Source: a virus
Length of the DNA: 25,862 nucleotides
IMG/VR virus record: IMGVR_UViG_3300005429_000200
Location: 1-25,862 of that record
Strand: one strand, 5' to 3'
The notes under the pieces were generated by a model, which saw nothing but the letters and a program-made list of their open reading frames with translations, made no database searches and was not told the DNA's origin. Shown here piece after piece: positions 1-5,642 of this stretch (position 1 is its first letter; each line of letters begins with the position of its first letter). Both the position numbers and the translations under genes were made by a program.

Positions 1-157
1 TAAAAGGTAATCCACACCCTTGACATTTAAAATGATTAACTTCTGAATTTCCTACAGAAGCATCATGTTTTTGTTTTACTTCTACCGGATTATCAATGTT
101 AGGGCCTCTATAAATTCCAGTTCCGCGTTGAATTGTTGGTTTATTAGTTACTCTCAT
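1..157 (-). CDS. Partial hypothetical protein with a CxxC motif, running off the window
   Basis: An open frame starts at an ATG (157-155) directly abutting the stop of the upstream iscA-like gene, with no gap, and runs off the window edge without a stop. The 52 visible residues begin MRVTNKPTIQRG and end with a CQGCG motif (CxxC) near the window edge. A second CxxC further on would suggest a zinc ribbon, but it is not visible. Its position makes it the last visible member of the Fe-S operon. I do not recognise the family, and no function can be given from the fragment. Confidence 0.6.
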   Translation of the reverse strand, partial: MRVTNKPTIQRGTGIYRGPNIDNPVEVKQKHDASVGNSEVNHFKCQGCGLPF

Positions 158-520
158 TTAAGGTATCCATGATGGTTTGTTTTGAAATGTATCTTGTTTA
201 ACATTGAAACTAGTAGAACAGCCGCATGTCGACGTAGCCACAGGATTTTCAAATCTCGGACCGGGCGCAGATAAATCTGTGCTCCAATCTATAGTTAAAC
301 CACTAGTTAATAAATGACTTTTTTTATCAACTAGAATATTTATACCGAGAGATTCAAATTCTAAATCAAATTTGCTAGGTTGAGAGTCAAAGGTAAGTTT
401 ATACTCATAGCCCGCGCATCCACCGCCGGCAACTGTTATACGTAATTTACCGTCGGATAAGCCTTCATCTTCTAATAGTCGGTGAAAATTTTTACTTGCG
501 CGTTCTGTAAGATTTATCAT
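158..520 (-). CDS. iscA: A-type iron-sulfur carrier protein (IscA/SufA/ErpA family)
   Basis: 120-aa protein of the HesB/IscA family, which accepts Fe-S clusters (or iron) from a scaffold and passes them to apo-enzymes in the cytoplasm. The three cluster ligands are visible: Cys35 in GGGCAGYEY and Cys99/Cys101 in STCGCSTSF. These are the same residue numbers as in E. coli IscA. The core is full length for the family (about 107 aa in E. coli) with a short C-terminal extension ending KPSWIP. The start overlaps the end of the preceding 63-aa gene by an ATGA (517-520). IscU lies three genes upstream in the same orientation, so scaffold and carrier are probably co-transcribed. A-type carriers are known from marine T4-like phages. 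The family is certain; the exact subfamily (IscA, SufA or ErpA) is not. Confidence 0.93.
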   Translation of the reverse strand: MINLTERASKNFHRLLEDEGLSDGKLRITVAGGGCAGYEYKLTFDSQPSKFDLEFESLGINILVDKKSHLLTSGLTIDWSTDLSAPGPRFENPVATSTCGCSTSFNVKQDTFQNKPSWIP

Positions 521-708
521 TTCTCATCTGCAGATAATTTGGCTGCGATAGCCATTTGATGGCGTTTCTTTTTGGACTTGCCTTTAAATTGTGGAGCATC
601 GGATTTCTTAAAATCATCAACATAATCTCCCATTGATGATTGCTTATCTAATTTTTCTGCTTTATATTGTTTTCCGAACTCTGCGAAATCTTTAAAAGTT
701 TTTTGCAT
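517..708 (-). CDS. Small basic hypothetical protein in the Fe-S operon
   Basis: 63 aa from the ATG at 708-706. A longer frame reaches a GTG at 723-721, but the Shine-Dalgarno AGGA (714-717) sits just upstream of the ATG, so I choose the ATG. The protein begins MQKTFKDFAEF and has a lysine-rich C-terminal half with the motif DAPQFKGKSKKKRHQM. Similar short proteins with a KGKSKKKR-type motif occur in marine T4-like phages without known function. No membrane segment, signal peptide or cysteines are seen. It sits between the 210-aa unknown gene and the IscA-type carrier, overlapping the latter by an ATGA. A nucleic-acid- or partner-binding role is possible from its charge but is only a guess. 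Confidence 0.75.
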   Translation of the reverse strand: MQKTFKDFAEFGKQYKAEKLDKQSSMGDYVDDFKKSDAPQFKGKSKKKRHQMAIAAKLSADEK

Positions 709-710
709 AA

Positions 711-717
711 TTTTCCT
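711..717 (-). promoter_or_regulatory. Shine-Dalgarno deciding the start of the 63-aa gene
   Basis: On the minus strand AGGAAAA lies immediately upstream of the ATG at 708-706. The alternative GTG at 723 overlaps the previous gene and lacks such a site, so the ATG start is preferred. Confidence 0.6.
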
Positions 718-1348
718 AGTCACTTTCTACATTAATTTGGATTCTAGGCTCCCTGTGATCTTCTTGTTGTCTCTTTTCTTTTTTCTTGGATATGGATTGA
801 GTTTCTTTATATGAAGGTCTTACACTAGCTGCAAAAGATGAAGATGAGAGCTTCTCATTCGTTTCTTCCTCTACTTGCTCTTCAGATTCATCGCTCGGTC
901 CTTCTTTAGCTAACCGACGATACATTTTTACCATTGCTGGCTTAGTAATTCTTTCAATTTCCGTCTCTTTCCATACATCTGGTTTTAACTGCGATCTTAA
1001 ACCTTTTCTAATAGAAGCTTTTGAACTACTCTCAATAAAAACAGGATCTGGTATACCAGGAATTTTTATTTGCCAGAAGACTGCTTCAGCTAATTCTTGT
1101 TCTTCAACTGCATTTCTAATAATGTCTCCTACAGATTCAGCATGCATATGTTTTTTCCAATTATCACCTGTTTTTAAGTCATGCCTGGTTTTTACAAGAA
1201 CGTGATCTGATCCCATTTTTGGATCTCTTATCTTTTTTTGCATTTGTTTCAACGTTCCAGTATGAGCTACTTTACCGTCTTCGGTATTTCCTTGAACTAT
1301 GTGATGATTGAATACTTCTTCGTTGGCTATATCTTTAAATTTTTTCAT
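716..1348 (-). CDS. Hypothetical protein, 210 aa, between IscU and IscA genes
   Basis: The start overlaps the iscU stop by an ATGA (1345-1348), indicating tight co-translation. The N-terminal part (about 1-90) is charged. A compact middle part (about 90-150) contains FWQIKIPGIPDPVFIE and ERITKPAMVKMYRRLAKEG. From about 150 onward it is low-complexity, Glu/Lys/Ser-rich and probably disordered. There are no cysteines, so it is unlikely to bind a cluster itself. I have an impression that the middle segment resembles unknown proteins of other marine T4-like phages, but I cannot name a family or function. Lying between scaffold and carrier genes could mean a role in Fe-S handling, or simply chance gene order. 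Confidence 0.8.
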   Translation of the reverse strand: MKKFKDIANEEVFNHHIVQGNTEDGKVAHTGTLKQMQKKIRDPKMGSDHVLVKTRHDLKTGDNWKKHMHAESVGDIIRNAVEEQELAEAVFWQIKIPGIPDPVFIESSSKASIRKGLRSQLKPDVWKETEIERITKPAMVKMYRRLAKEGPSDESEEQVEEETNEKLSSSSFAASVRPSYKETQSISKKKEKRQQEDHREPRIQINVESD

Positions 1349-1725
1349 TTCGTCTGCTTTTCTTTATAATCCGTAATCGCTGCCTTAATAGCATCTTCTG
1401 CGAGAACAGAACAGTGAATTTTTACTGGTGGTAATGATAATTCCTCTACAAGCTCTGTATTTTCAACTTCCATTGCTTCATCTAGTGTTTTACCTTTAAC
1501 CCACTCTGTAGCAAGACTGCTTGTAGCAATAGCACTACCGCAACCAAAAGTTTTAAATTTAGTATCAACTATCTTATTATCTTCAACTTTTATTTGTAAT
1601 TTCATTACATCACCGCATGCAGGTGCTCCGACGAGACCTGTGCCTATATCAGAAGCATTCTTATCAAAACTTCCAACATTTTGAGGTGTTTCAAAATGAT
1701 TAATTACTTTGTCGCTATATGCCAT
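1345..1725 (-). CDS. iscU: Iron-sulfur cluster scaffold protein IscU
   Basis: 126 aa, close to the 128 aa of E. coli IscU and recognisably similar along its whole length. IscU is the scaffold on which sulfur from the desulfurase IscS and iron are assembled into [2Fe-2S] clusters. All known key residues are present: Cys37 and Asp39 in GAPACGDV, Cys62 in TFGCGSAIA, and His104/Cys105 in KIHCSVLAED. The LPPVK motif (98-102), recognised by the chaperone HscA, is intact. No IscS, HscA/B or ferredoxin gene lies in this window, so the protein would have to work with host partners. It is the first gene after a possible late promoter at 1741-1748, with an AAGGA ribosome site, and leads into two unknown genes and the IscA-type carrier. 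Phage-encoded IscU is much less usual than phage A-type carriers. Confidence 0.96.
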   Translation of the reverse strand: MAYSDKVINHFETPQNVGSFDKNASDIGTGLVGAPACGDVMKLQIKVEDNKIVDTKFKTFGCGSAIATSSLATEWVKGKTLDEAMEVENTELVEELSLPPVKIHCSVLAEDAIKAAITDYKEKQTK

Positions 1726-1740
1726 ACTTTCCTTTCAATC

Positions 1741-1748
1741 TATTTATG
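1741..1748 (-). promoter_or_regulatory. Possible late promoter (CATAAATA) before iscU
   Basis: The minus strand reads CATAAATA, 15 nt before the iscU ATG, with GAAAGGAAAG in between. The geometry resembles the TATAAATA site at 15021-15028. T4 late promoters are TATAAATA, and T4-like cyanophages tolerate any first base. The site lies between the stop of the LSm-like gene and iscU, not inside a gene. Confidence 0.45.
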
Positions 1749-1751
1749 AAA

Positions 1752-2120
1752 TTAAGCTCCTGTATCGATCTTGATTTTATCGCCCCCTACATAATTCAAA
1801 ACAGAAGCCACAAAAGCATGATATACTCCGATTGCATCAGGCCTGGGACTGCCGATAATCATTACAAACTTCTCTTCTATTTCATATCTTCCTAAATTTG
1901 CATTAGTAGGAAATGAAGTAGGTTGCAACCTTTCGACACTATGACCCAAATCTGAATCATATTCAAAACCCCATCTAAATTGAACAGGTTCTATTAATTC
2001 ATATTTGTTACCTAAAGTTCTAACTTTAGAGATTATTTCTTCACCGGTTGTTAATTTAAAAACTTTTACTTCATGTTCGAAGACCTCTTTTGACAAGGCG
2101 GCATCCTTTAGTTCACTCAT
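1752..2120 (-). CDS. LSm-like small phage protein (putative)
   Basis: 122 aa. Residues about 18-48 read VFKLTTGEEIISKV, then KYELIEPVQF: a pattern of short beta-strands with a TGEE turn, similar to Sm/LSm-like folds found in small marine phage proteins. Real LSm proteins bind U-rich RNA as rings. Whether this one does is unknown, because the RNA-binding residues cannot be confirmed by eye. The C-terminal half (IGVYHAFVASVLNYVGGDKIKIDTG) looks like an extra beta/helix element. It overlaps the preceding zinc-ribbon gene by 8 nt and precedes iscU by 26 nt. Real coding is well supported by spacing and composition; the fold is an inference. Confidence 0.7.
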   Translation of the reverse strand: MSELKDAALSKEVFEHEVKVFKLTTGEEIISKVRTLGNKYELIEPVQFRWGFEYDSDLGHSVERLQPTSFPTNANLGRYEIEEKFVMIIGSPRPDAIGVYHAFVASVLNYVGGDKIKIDTGA

Positions 2121-2313
2121 CTATAAATCCTTCTTTAATTTTTAATGTTTGCGCATGGCCACAATGAGGGCACCATAATCTTTCTTTATTTGGTAAAGAT
2201 AGATCCATTTGTAAATTGCTAGGAGTATGCGCGTAACTCCACCACTCATTACAACAGCCACAGGTAAAATGATATAAAATTTCTATTGTAAATTTATGTG
2301 TAGAATTATTCAT
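2113..2313 (-). CDS. Small zinc-ribbon-like protein
   Basis: 66 aa from the ATG at 2313-2311. An ATG nine nt upstream (2322) is also in frame but lies inside the -10 hexamer of a sigma70-like promoter, so the downstream start is preferred. Two cysteine clusters, CGCC near the N-terminus and CPHCGH near the C-terminus, form a probable four-Cys zinc-binding knuckle pair. Between them lies an aromatic stretch (EWWSYAH). Zinc ribbons of this size often bind nucleic acid or a polymerase, but no specific partner can be named. It is the first gene after the promoter and overlaps the LSm-like gene by 8 nt. Confidence 0.75.
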   Translation of the reverse strand: MNNSTHKFTIEILYHFTCGCCNEWWSYAHTPSNLQMDLSLPNKERLWCPHCGHAQTLKIKEGFIDE

Positions 2314-2320
2314 AATATCC

Positions 2321-2349
2321 ATTATATATTAAAAAGTATAAAAAATCAA
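2321..2349 (-). promoter_or_regulatory. Sigma70-like promoter, TTGATT-17-TATAAT
   Basis: On the minus strand TTGATT (2349-2344) and TATAAT (2326-2321) are separated by exactly 17 nt, in the short gap after the 58-aa gene. The predicted transcript start falls at about the ATG at 2313, giving an almost leaderless mRNA for the zinc-ribbon gene. It would be read by host sigma70 polymerase and so likely acts early. Confidence 0.65.
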
Positions 2350-2352
2350 GTA

Positions 2353-2529
2353 TTATTTACGCTTATCTTGCTGGCCGTTTTGATATGCTTCATTTAAAGC
2401 TCTCTCTGCAAATAAAGCAATTGTTTTTTCATGATCCATTGGTAACATAGTCATTACGTAATTCATAAGACTATCTCTGTATCTTCTTTTACTTCTTGGA
2501 TTTTTTTCTAATTTGTCTGTATAATTCAA
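2353..2529 (-). CDS. Small hypothetical protein with TTG start
   Basis: 58 aa in an otherwise empty gap between bS21 and the next promoter. It has no in-frame ATG at the 5' end. The start is a TTG at 2529-2527, preceded 7 nt upstream by a strong GGGGA ribosome site that overlaps the end of the bS21 gene. The protein begins (M)NYTDKLEKNPRSKRRYRDS, carries a Met-rich middle (MNYVMTMLPMDH) and an amphipathic-looking C-terminus ending QQDKRK. An internal ATG at residue 22 could give a shorter product. No family is recognised. Coding is supported by the ribosome site, the open frame filling the gap and amino-acid composition like that of its neighbours. Confidence 0.6.
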   Translation of the reverse strand: MNYTDKLEKNPRSKRRYRDSLMNYVMTMLPMDHEKTIALFAERALNEAYQNGQQDKRK

Positions 2530-2533
2530 ATGT

Positions 2534-2776
2534 TTATCCCCACATTTGTTGTTCTAGTCTTTCGACTTGTTTAAGGTCTTTGCGAAAATCCTTTATTCGC
2601 TGCCTTGCTGCTTCCTCACGCTTTAATCTTTTCTTCATAGAGGGTTTAGTAAAATATCTTCGTTTTTTCACCTCATTAAGAGTACCCTCGCGAGAAACTA
2701 TTTGCTTTAGTCTTTGTAAAGCTTTAATAATATTTCGCTGGTCTGAATCTTTAGGACCAATCTTTACTGTAATCAT
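2534..2776 (-). CDS. rpsU: Ribosomal protein bS21
   Basis: 80 aa matching the bS21 pattern: a short N-terminal strand (MITVKI), then the helix with RNIIKALQRLKQIVSREG, the junction LNEVKKRRYFTKPSMKKR that parallels the E. coli LAEVRRREFYEKPTTERK segment, and a basic helical tail. bS21 sits on the 30S platform near the anti-Shine-Dalgarno and is needed for initiation on many mRNAs. Phage copies are known from marine phages and may replace the host protein to favour phage messages. The gene starts inside the 3' end of the upstream glycosyltransferase gene (26-nt overlap) and is followed by the 58-aa TTG gene. Family assignment is strong. Confidence 0.9.
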   Translation of the reverse strand: MITVKIGPKDSDQRNIIKALQRLKQIVSREGTLNEVKKRRYFTKPSMKKRLKREEAARQRIKDFRKDLKQVERLEQQMWG

Positions 2777-3419
2777 ATTCTTCCATTTCTAACCACGGTT
2801 TATCATAAATTGATGCAGGCCACTTTTCATACCATGGTCCACCCAAAGTAAAATGTGCTGCATTAATATCCTCTTGATCAGGGCAATGTTCTTCCCCGAC
2901 CAACCAATTCCATTCCAAAGGAATGGATCCTATATTTTCCTCTGAGCCTGTCCATTCTAACTGGTGTAAATAGCTCATAGGAGAATGAAAAATCTCTTTA
3001 GTAGTTAAAGGAAATTTCTCTTTATTAAATATCATTAAACTAGACCAATTCTTTCTAGGATAATTGACGTTTCGCCAACCCTCACGTTTTTCTTTCCCAG
3101 CCATCTTTATAGTGGTCACAGATACATATTCAGGATGCTTAGCAACATATAACATTTTACTATCATCTAATGTTTTATATAAAGATAATGGATTCCTAAA
3201 AAATAAAAAATCATCATCTACAAAAGCAACCCATTTATTATCTTGTTTATAATCTATCAATGGAACTAAATATCTGGTTCTCGCAAAAGGATTGTTCGTT
3301 TTAGGCACCCAATAATGCGGCACATCGTGCGTGGCTACTCCAAACTGTTCTAAAGATTGTCTACATTTTCTATTCGCAATCTCTCTTCCTGGTGTATAAC
3401 CAACAAAAAAATCTATCAT
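2751..3419 (-). CDS. GT-A-like glycosyltransferase
   Basis: 222 aa. The motif FVDDDFLFF (Asp68-70) after a hydrophobic strand is the DxD-type metal/nucleotide-sugar site of GT-A glycosyltransferases. Residues 124-132 (NWSSLMIFN) and 187-196 (AAHFTLGGPW) resemble the acceptor-side and C-terminal metal-binding His segments seen in GT8-like and other small phage enzymes. The predicted role is transfer of a sugar from a nucleotide-sugar in the cytoplasm, target unknown. Its start overlaps the stop of the asparagine synthetase gene by an ATGA (3416-3419). That pairing, next to the fibre block, suggests modification of a glycan or of a virion/host surface component. The fold is well supported; substrate and family number are not. 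Confidence 0.75.
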   Translation of the reverse strand: MIDFFVGYTPGREIANRKCRQSLEQFGVATHDVPHYWVPKTNNPFARTRYLVPLIDYKQDNKWVAFVDDDFLFFRNPLSLYKTLDDSKMLYVAKHPEYVSVTTIKMAGKEKREGWRNVNYPRKNWSSLMIFNKEKFPLTTKEIFHSPMSYLHQLEWTGSEENIGSIPLEWNWLVGEEHCPDQEDINAAHFTLGGPWYEKWPASIYDKPWLEMEEYDYSKDWS

Positions 3420-4852
3420 ACTCTCTCCATAATTTTATAACACGCATCTTTCCAAAGGCTAATATCTTTGGGGTCATTCTCTATCTCAGTGTTATTAACA
3501 TAATTATATAATTCATTCATATATCCTGAAAAACCTTGTTTTTTTGGTGGGTCAAATTTGAAGACATCTTTAAATATTTTTACTAATCGTTGTTTTCCTA
3601 TATCCTTTACAAAGGCATCATTGTAGAATATAGAATGATCTAAAAAGGGGTTCCGCGATTCTATGCAACTCATACCTAACGCTAAATTTGCACCAATTGC
3701 TGCACAGGGGAGAAAGGATCTCTGATCCAAATACTTATTTGCTTGTGCTACATTATTAAATTTTGAGACTTGTTTTGCTACTTGCTGTTTGTATTTAGCA
3801 TTTAAAGTATTTCCATCTTTTCTTAGTGAATACTTAGAAAGTTTGTTTGTTTTGTATACATCATAGCCTCCGAATATTTCATCTGCTCCTTCACCGGTTA
3901 ACATAACTTTTACTGCGGGGCTCATTTCTTTACCCATTATATAATAACCAACATAACTCCACGTATAAGGAATCATATAAGATTTATTAATATATTCTAC
4001 AGCAGCTTCATTCCATTGCTTCTCATCATTTTTAACTTCTATTAAAGATCGGAAACCATATTTCTTAACATCTGCTGAGGCCCAACATTTATCTTTATTA
4101 ATCGTTGTTACATAACAATCCATAGTGTCATTATAAAGAGCAGATATGACGGAACTATCCACGCCTCCTGAAACTATTCCGCAATTGGTTCGATGGCTGG
4201 AATACGGGTATTGTTGCTTTTTTAATAACTTTAATATATTGTTATCATTTATTCTTTTCGGTTTAATAGCGCGCGATTTAAGCGCTTTACCACGCATATT
4301 ATAAGTTATTATCAAACCTTTAGGAAATAGCTTGATATTTCTATAATGCGTCTTATCAAGAGTATAATGACGTAATTGATGCCAATGTTTGAGGAAGTTT
4401 TTATCTAGTTTTGTTTTAACTGTTGTAGCAATAGACTTGATGGTATTGCTATAAATTAAACAATTTTTATTATAATAGAAGAGAGGTACTTGACCTACAG
4501 GATCTCTAATTAATGTAATAGTTGAATTTTTCTTATCATAAACAGAAATAGCATACTGACCGTTTACTTCATCAAAATCATAATCTTGTCTTTTTATTTT
4601 TTCTGCTAACCATTCCGTATCATTGGAAAAGCCTTTTGTAGGAGCGTTATATATTTCACCAGTATATGTAAAATAATAATCACCTGTATCAAATATATGT
4701 TCGCCTGGAAATTTACCTGTAACGGGAAGGATGCTTTGATGGAAAAATGCTGGATTAGCATGATGAGAAAAATTGAATTCACCTCTCTCATCTACATCGC
4801 TAAAATCTGTATCAATTAAAGACTTATCACTTATACCAAAAAATCCACACAT
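3416..4852 (-). CDS. asnB: Asparagine synthetase (glutamine-hydrolysing), AsnB-like
   Basis: 478 aa, shorter than E. coli AsnB (about 554). The N-terminal class II glutamine amidotransferase domain has the catalytic Cys2 (MCGFFGI), the GEIYN motif (65-69) and DPVGQVPLFYY (117 onward). The synthetase domain has the ATP-binding SGGVDSS P-loop (228-234) and GEGADEIFGGY (320-330). Such proteins use glutamine and ATP to amidate a carboxylate: aspartate in AsnB, or sugar acids and others in relatives within LPS and capsule clusters. Being joined by overlap to a glycosyltransferase gene makes an amidated-sugar or surface-modification role as plausible as asparagine supply. It starts 13 nt after the stop of the cupredoxin-bearing gene, in AT-rich DNA without a clear ribosome site. 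Confidence 0.88.
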   Translation of the reverse strand: MCGFFGISDKSLIDTDFSDVDERGEFNFSHHANPAFFHQSILPVTGKFPGEHIFDTGDYYFTYTGEIYNAPTKGFSNDTEWLAEKIKRQDYDFDEVNGQYAISVYDKKNSTITLIRDPVGQVPLFYYNKNCLIYSNTIKSIATTVKTKLDKNFLKHWHQLRHYTLDKTHYRNIKLFPKGLIITYNMRGKALKSRAIKPKRINDNNILKLLKKQQYPYSSHRTNCGIVSGGVDSSVISALYNDTMDCYVTTINKDKCWASADVKKYGFRSLIEVKNDEKQWNEAAVEYINKSYMIPYTWSYVGYYIMGKEMSPAVKVMLTGEGADEIFGGYDVYKTNKLSKYSLRKDGNTLNAKYKQQVAKQVSKFNNVAQANKYLDQRSFLPCAAIGANLALGMSCIESRNPFLDHSIFYNDAFVKDIGKQRLVKIFKDVFKFDPPKKQGFSGYMNELYNYVNNTEIENDPKDISLWKDACYKIMERV

Positions 4853-4865
4853 AATATATATATTT

Positions 4866-5639
4866 TTATGATACCACTATTGTTCCCGTCATAGCAGTAT
4901 GGTTTTCACAATTATAATACCATGTACCCGTTGAAGGCGGACTAAAGACAGTATATCCTGATATTTTTCCATTATTATTTGAGATATAATCCGTGTTTTG
5001 ATATTGATTGCCAGTACCATTTCCTTGAACTGTTTTTATCCAGAAGGGATGTCCCGTGCAATCTAGATTGAATTTAATTATGGAGCCAACACTCATCGCA
5101 ATGTTCTTATTATTAACACTAGAGATTGGTCCATTCTTATCCCAGCCATCAATCACATATGCACTGTTGCCAGGAGCGGTCACGGTCACCTGATAACCTT
5201 CGAAAAAAATTGTTTGAGTAACATAGCTGCCCGCACCTGCTGCACCCCATACTTGCGTACTACCAACATATACTTTTGAAACTGCGGTGCTTCCTATATA
5301 AATGCTATCAAGAGCAGTACTTTCTAACTTAATATTAGAAATAGTACCACCACCTCCGGCTGTTGGGTCCCAATGTTGAGCAGTTTTACTATATTTTCTA
5401 ACATCCGCGTTCGCATGACCTGATGGCCCATAACCAAAGTCGTTTATAACTGTGGCGGTTCCGCCCTGAAAATCAAACCAAGTTTTATTTGAAATAGCAA
5501 ACCTAGAATTCAATCTTTTAATAGCTACCACTTTGCCCAAAATTGATGCATCAGCAAAACTAGCTAGAAATACTTGGTCATCCTGAAAAGCATTACCACT
5601 GGCGGCACCACTAAACAAATTATAAGAAGGAGCTGCCAT
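4866..5639 (-). CDS. Virion appendage protein with C-terminal cupredoxin-like domain
   Basis: 257 aa. The N-terminal part (1-130) has the Gly/Ser/Thr-rich composition of phage fibre proteins, with a near-repeat of IYIGSTAVSK and VYVGSTQVWG (113-132). The C-terminal part (about 138-257) looks like a cupredoxin: GHPFWIKT with His197, then TWYYNCENHTAMTGTIVV with Cys244, His247 and Met250. This is the His...Cys-x2-His-x2-Met arrangement of type 1 copper sites, with slightly shorter spacing than in plastocyanin. Similar tails occur in other marine phage appendage proteins. They may be only structural beta-sandwiches used for binding. It follows the 682-aa protein by 3 nt. Structural role likely; copper binding unproven. 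Confidence 0.7.
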   Translation of the reverse strand: MAAPSYNLFSGAASGNAFQDDQVFLASFADASILGKVVAIKRLNSRFAISNKTWFDFQGGTATVINDFGYGPSGHANADVRKYSKTAQHWDPTAGGGGTISNIKLESTALDSIYIGSTAVSKVYVGSTQVWGAAGAGSYVTQTIFFEGYQVTVTAPGNSAYVIDGWDKNGPISSVNNKNIAMSVGSIIKFNLDCTGHPFWIKTVQGNGTGNQYQNTDYISNNNGKISGYTVFSPPSTGTWYYNCENHTAMTGTIVVS

Positions 5640-5642
5640 ATT

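Noticed and set aside
19-24. TTGACA on the plus strand, a perfect -35 hexamer
   Set aside because: No TATAAT-like box at 16-18 nt downstream, and it lies within a minus-strand coding region.
337-344. TATAAATA on the minus strand
   Set aside because: It lies inside the iscA-like coding sequence (codons for Gly-Ile-Asn-Ile), with no gene start nearby downstream.
2496-2792. Plus-strand ORF of 98 aa opposite bS21
   Set aside because: Antisense shadow of bS21 and of the 58-aa gene; no promoter or ribosome site.
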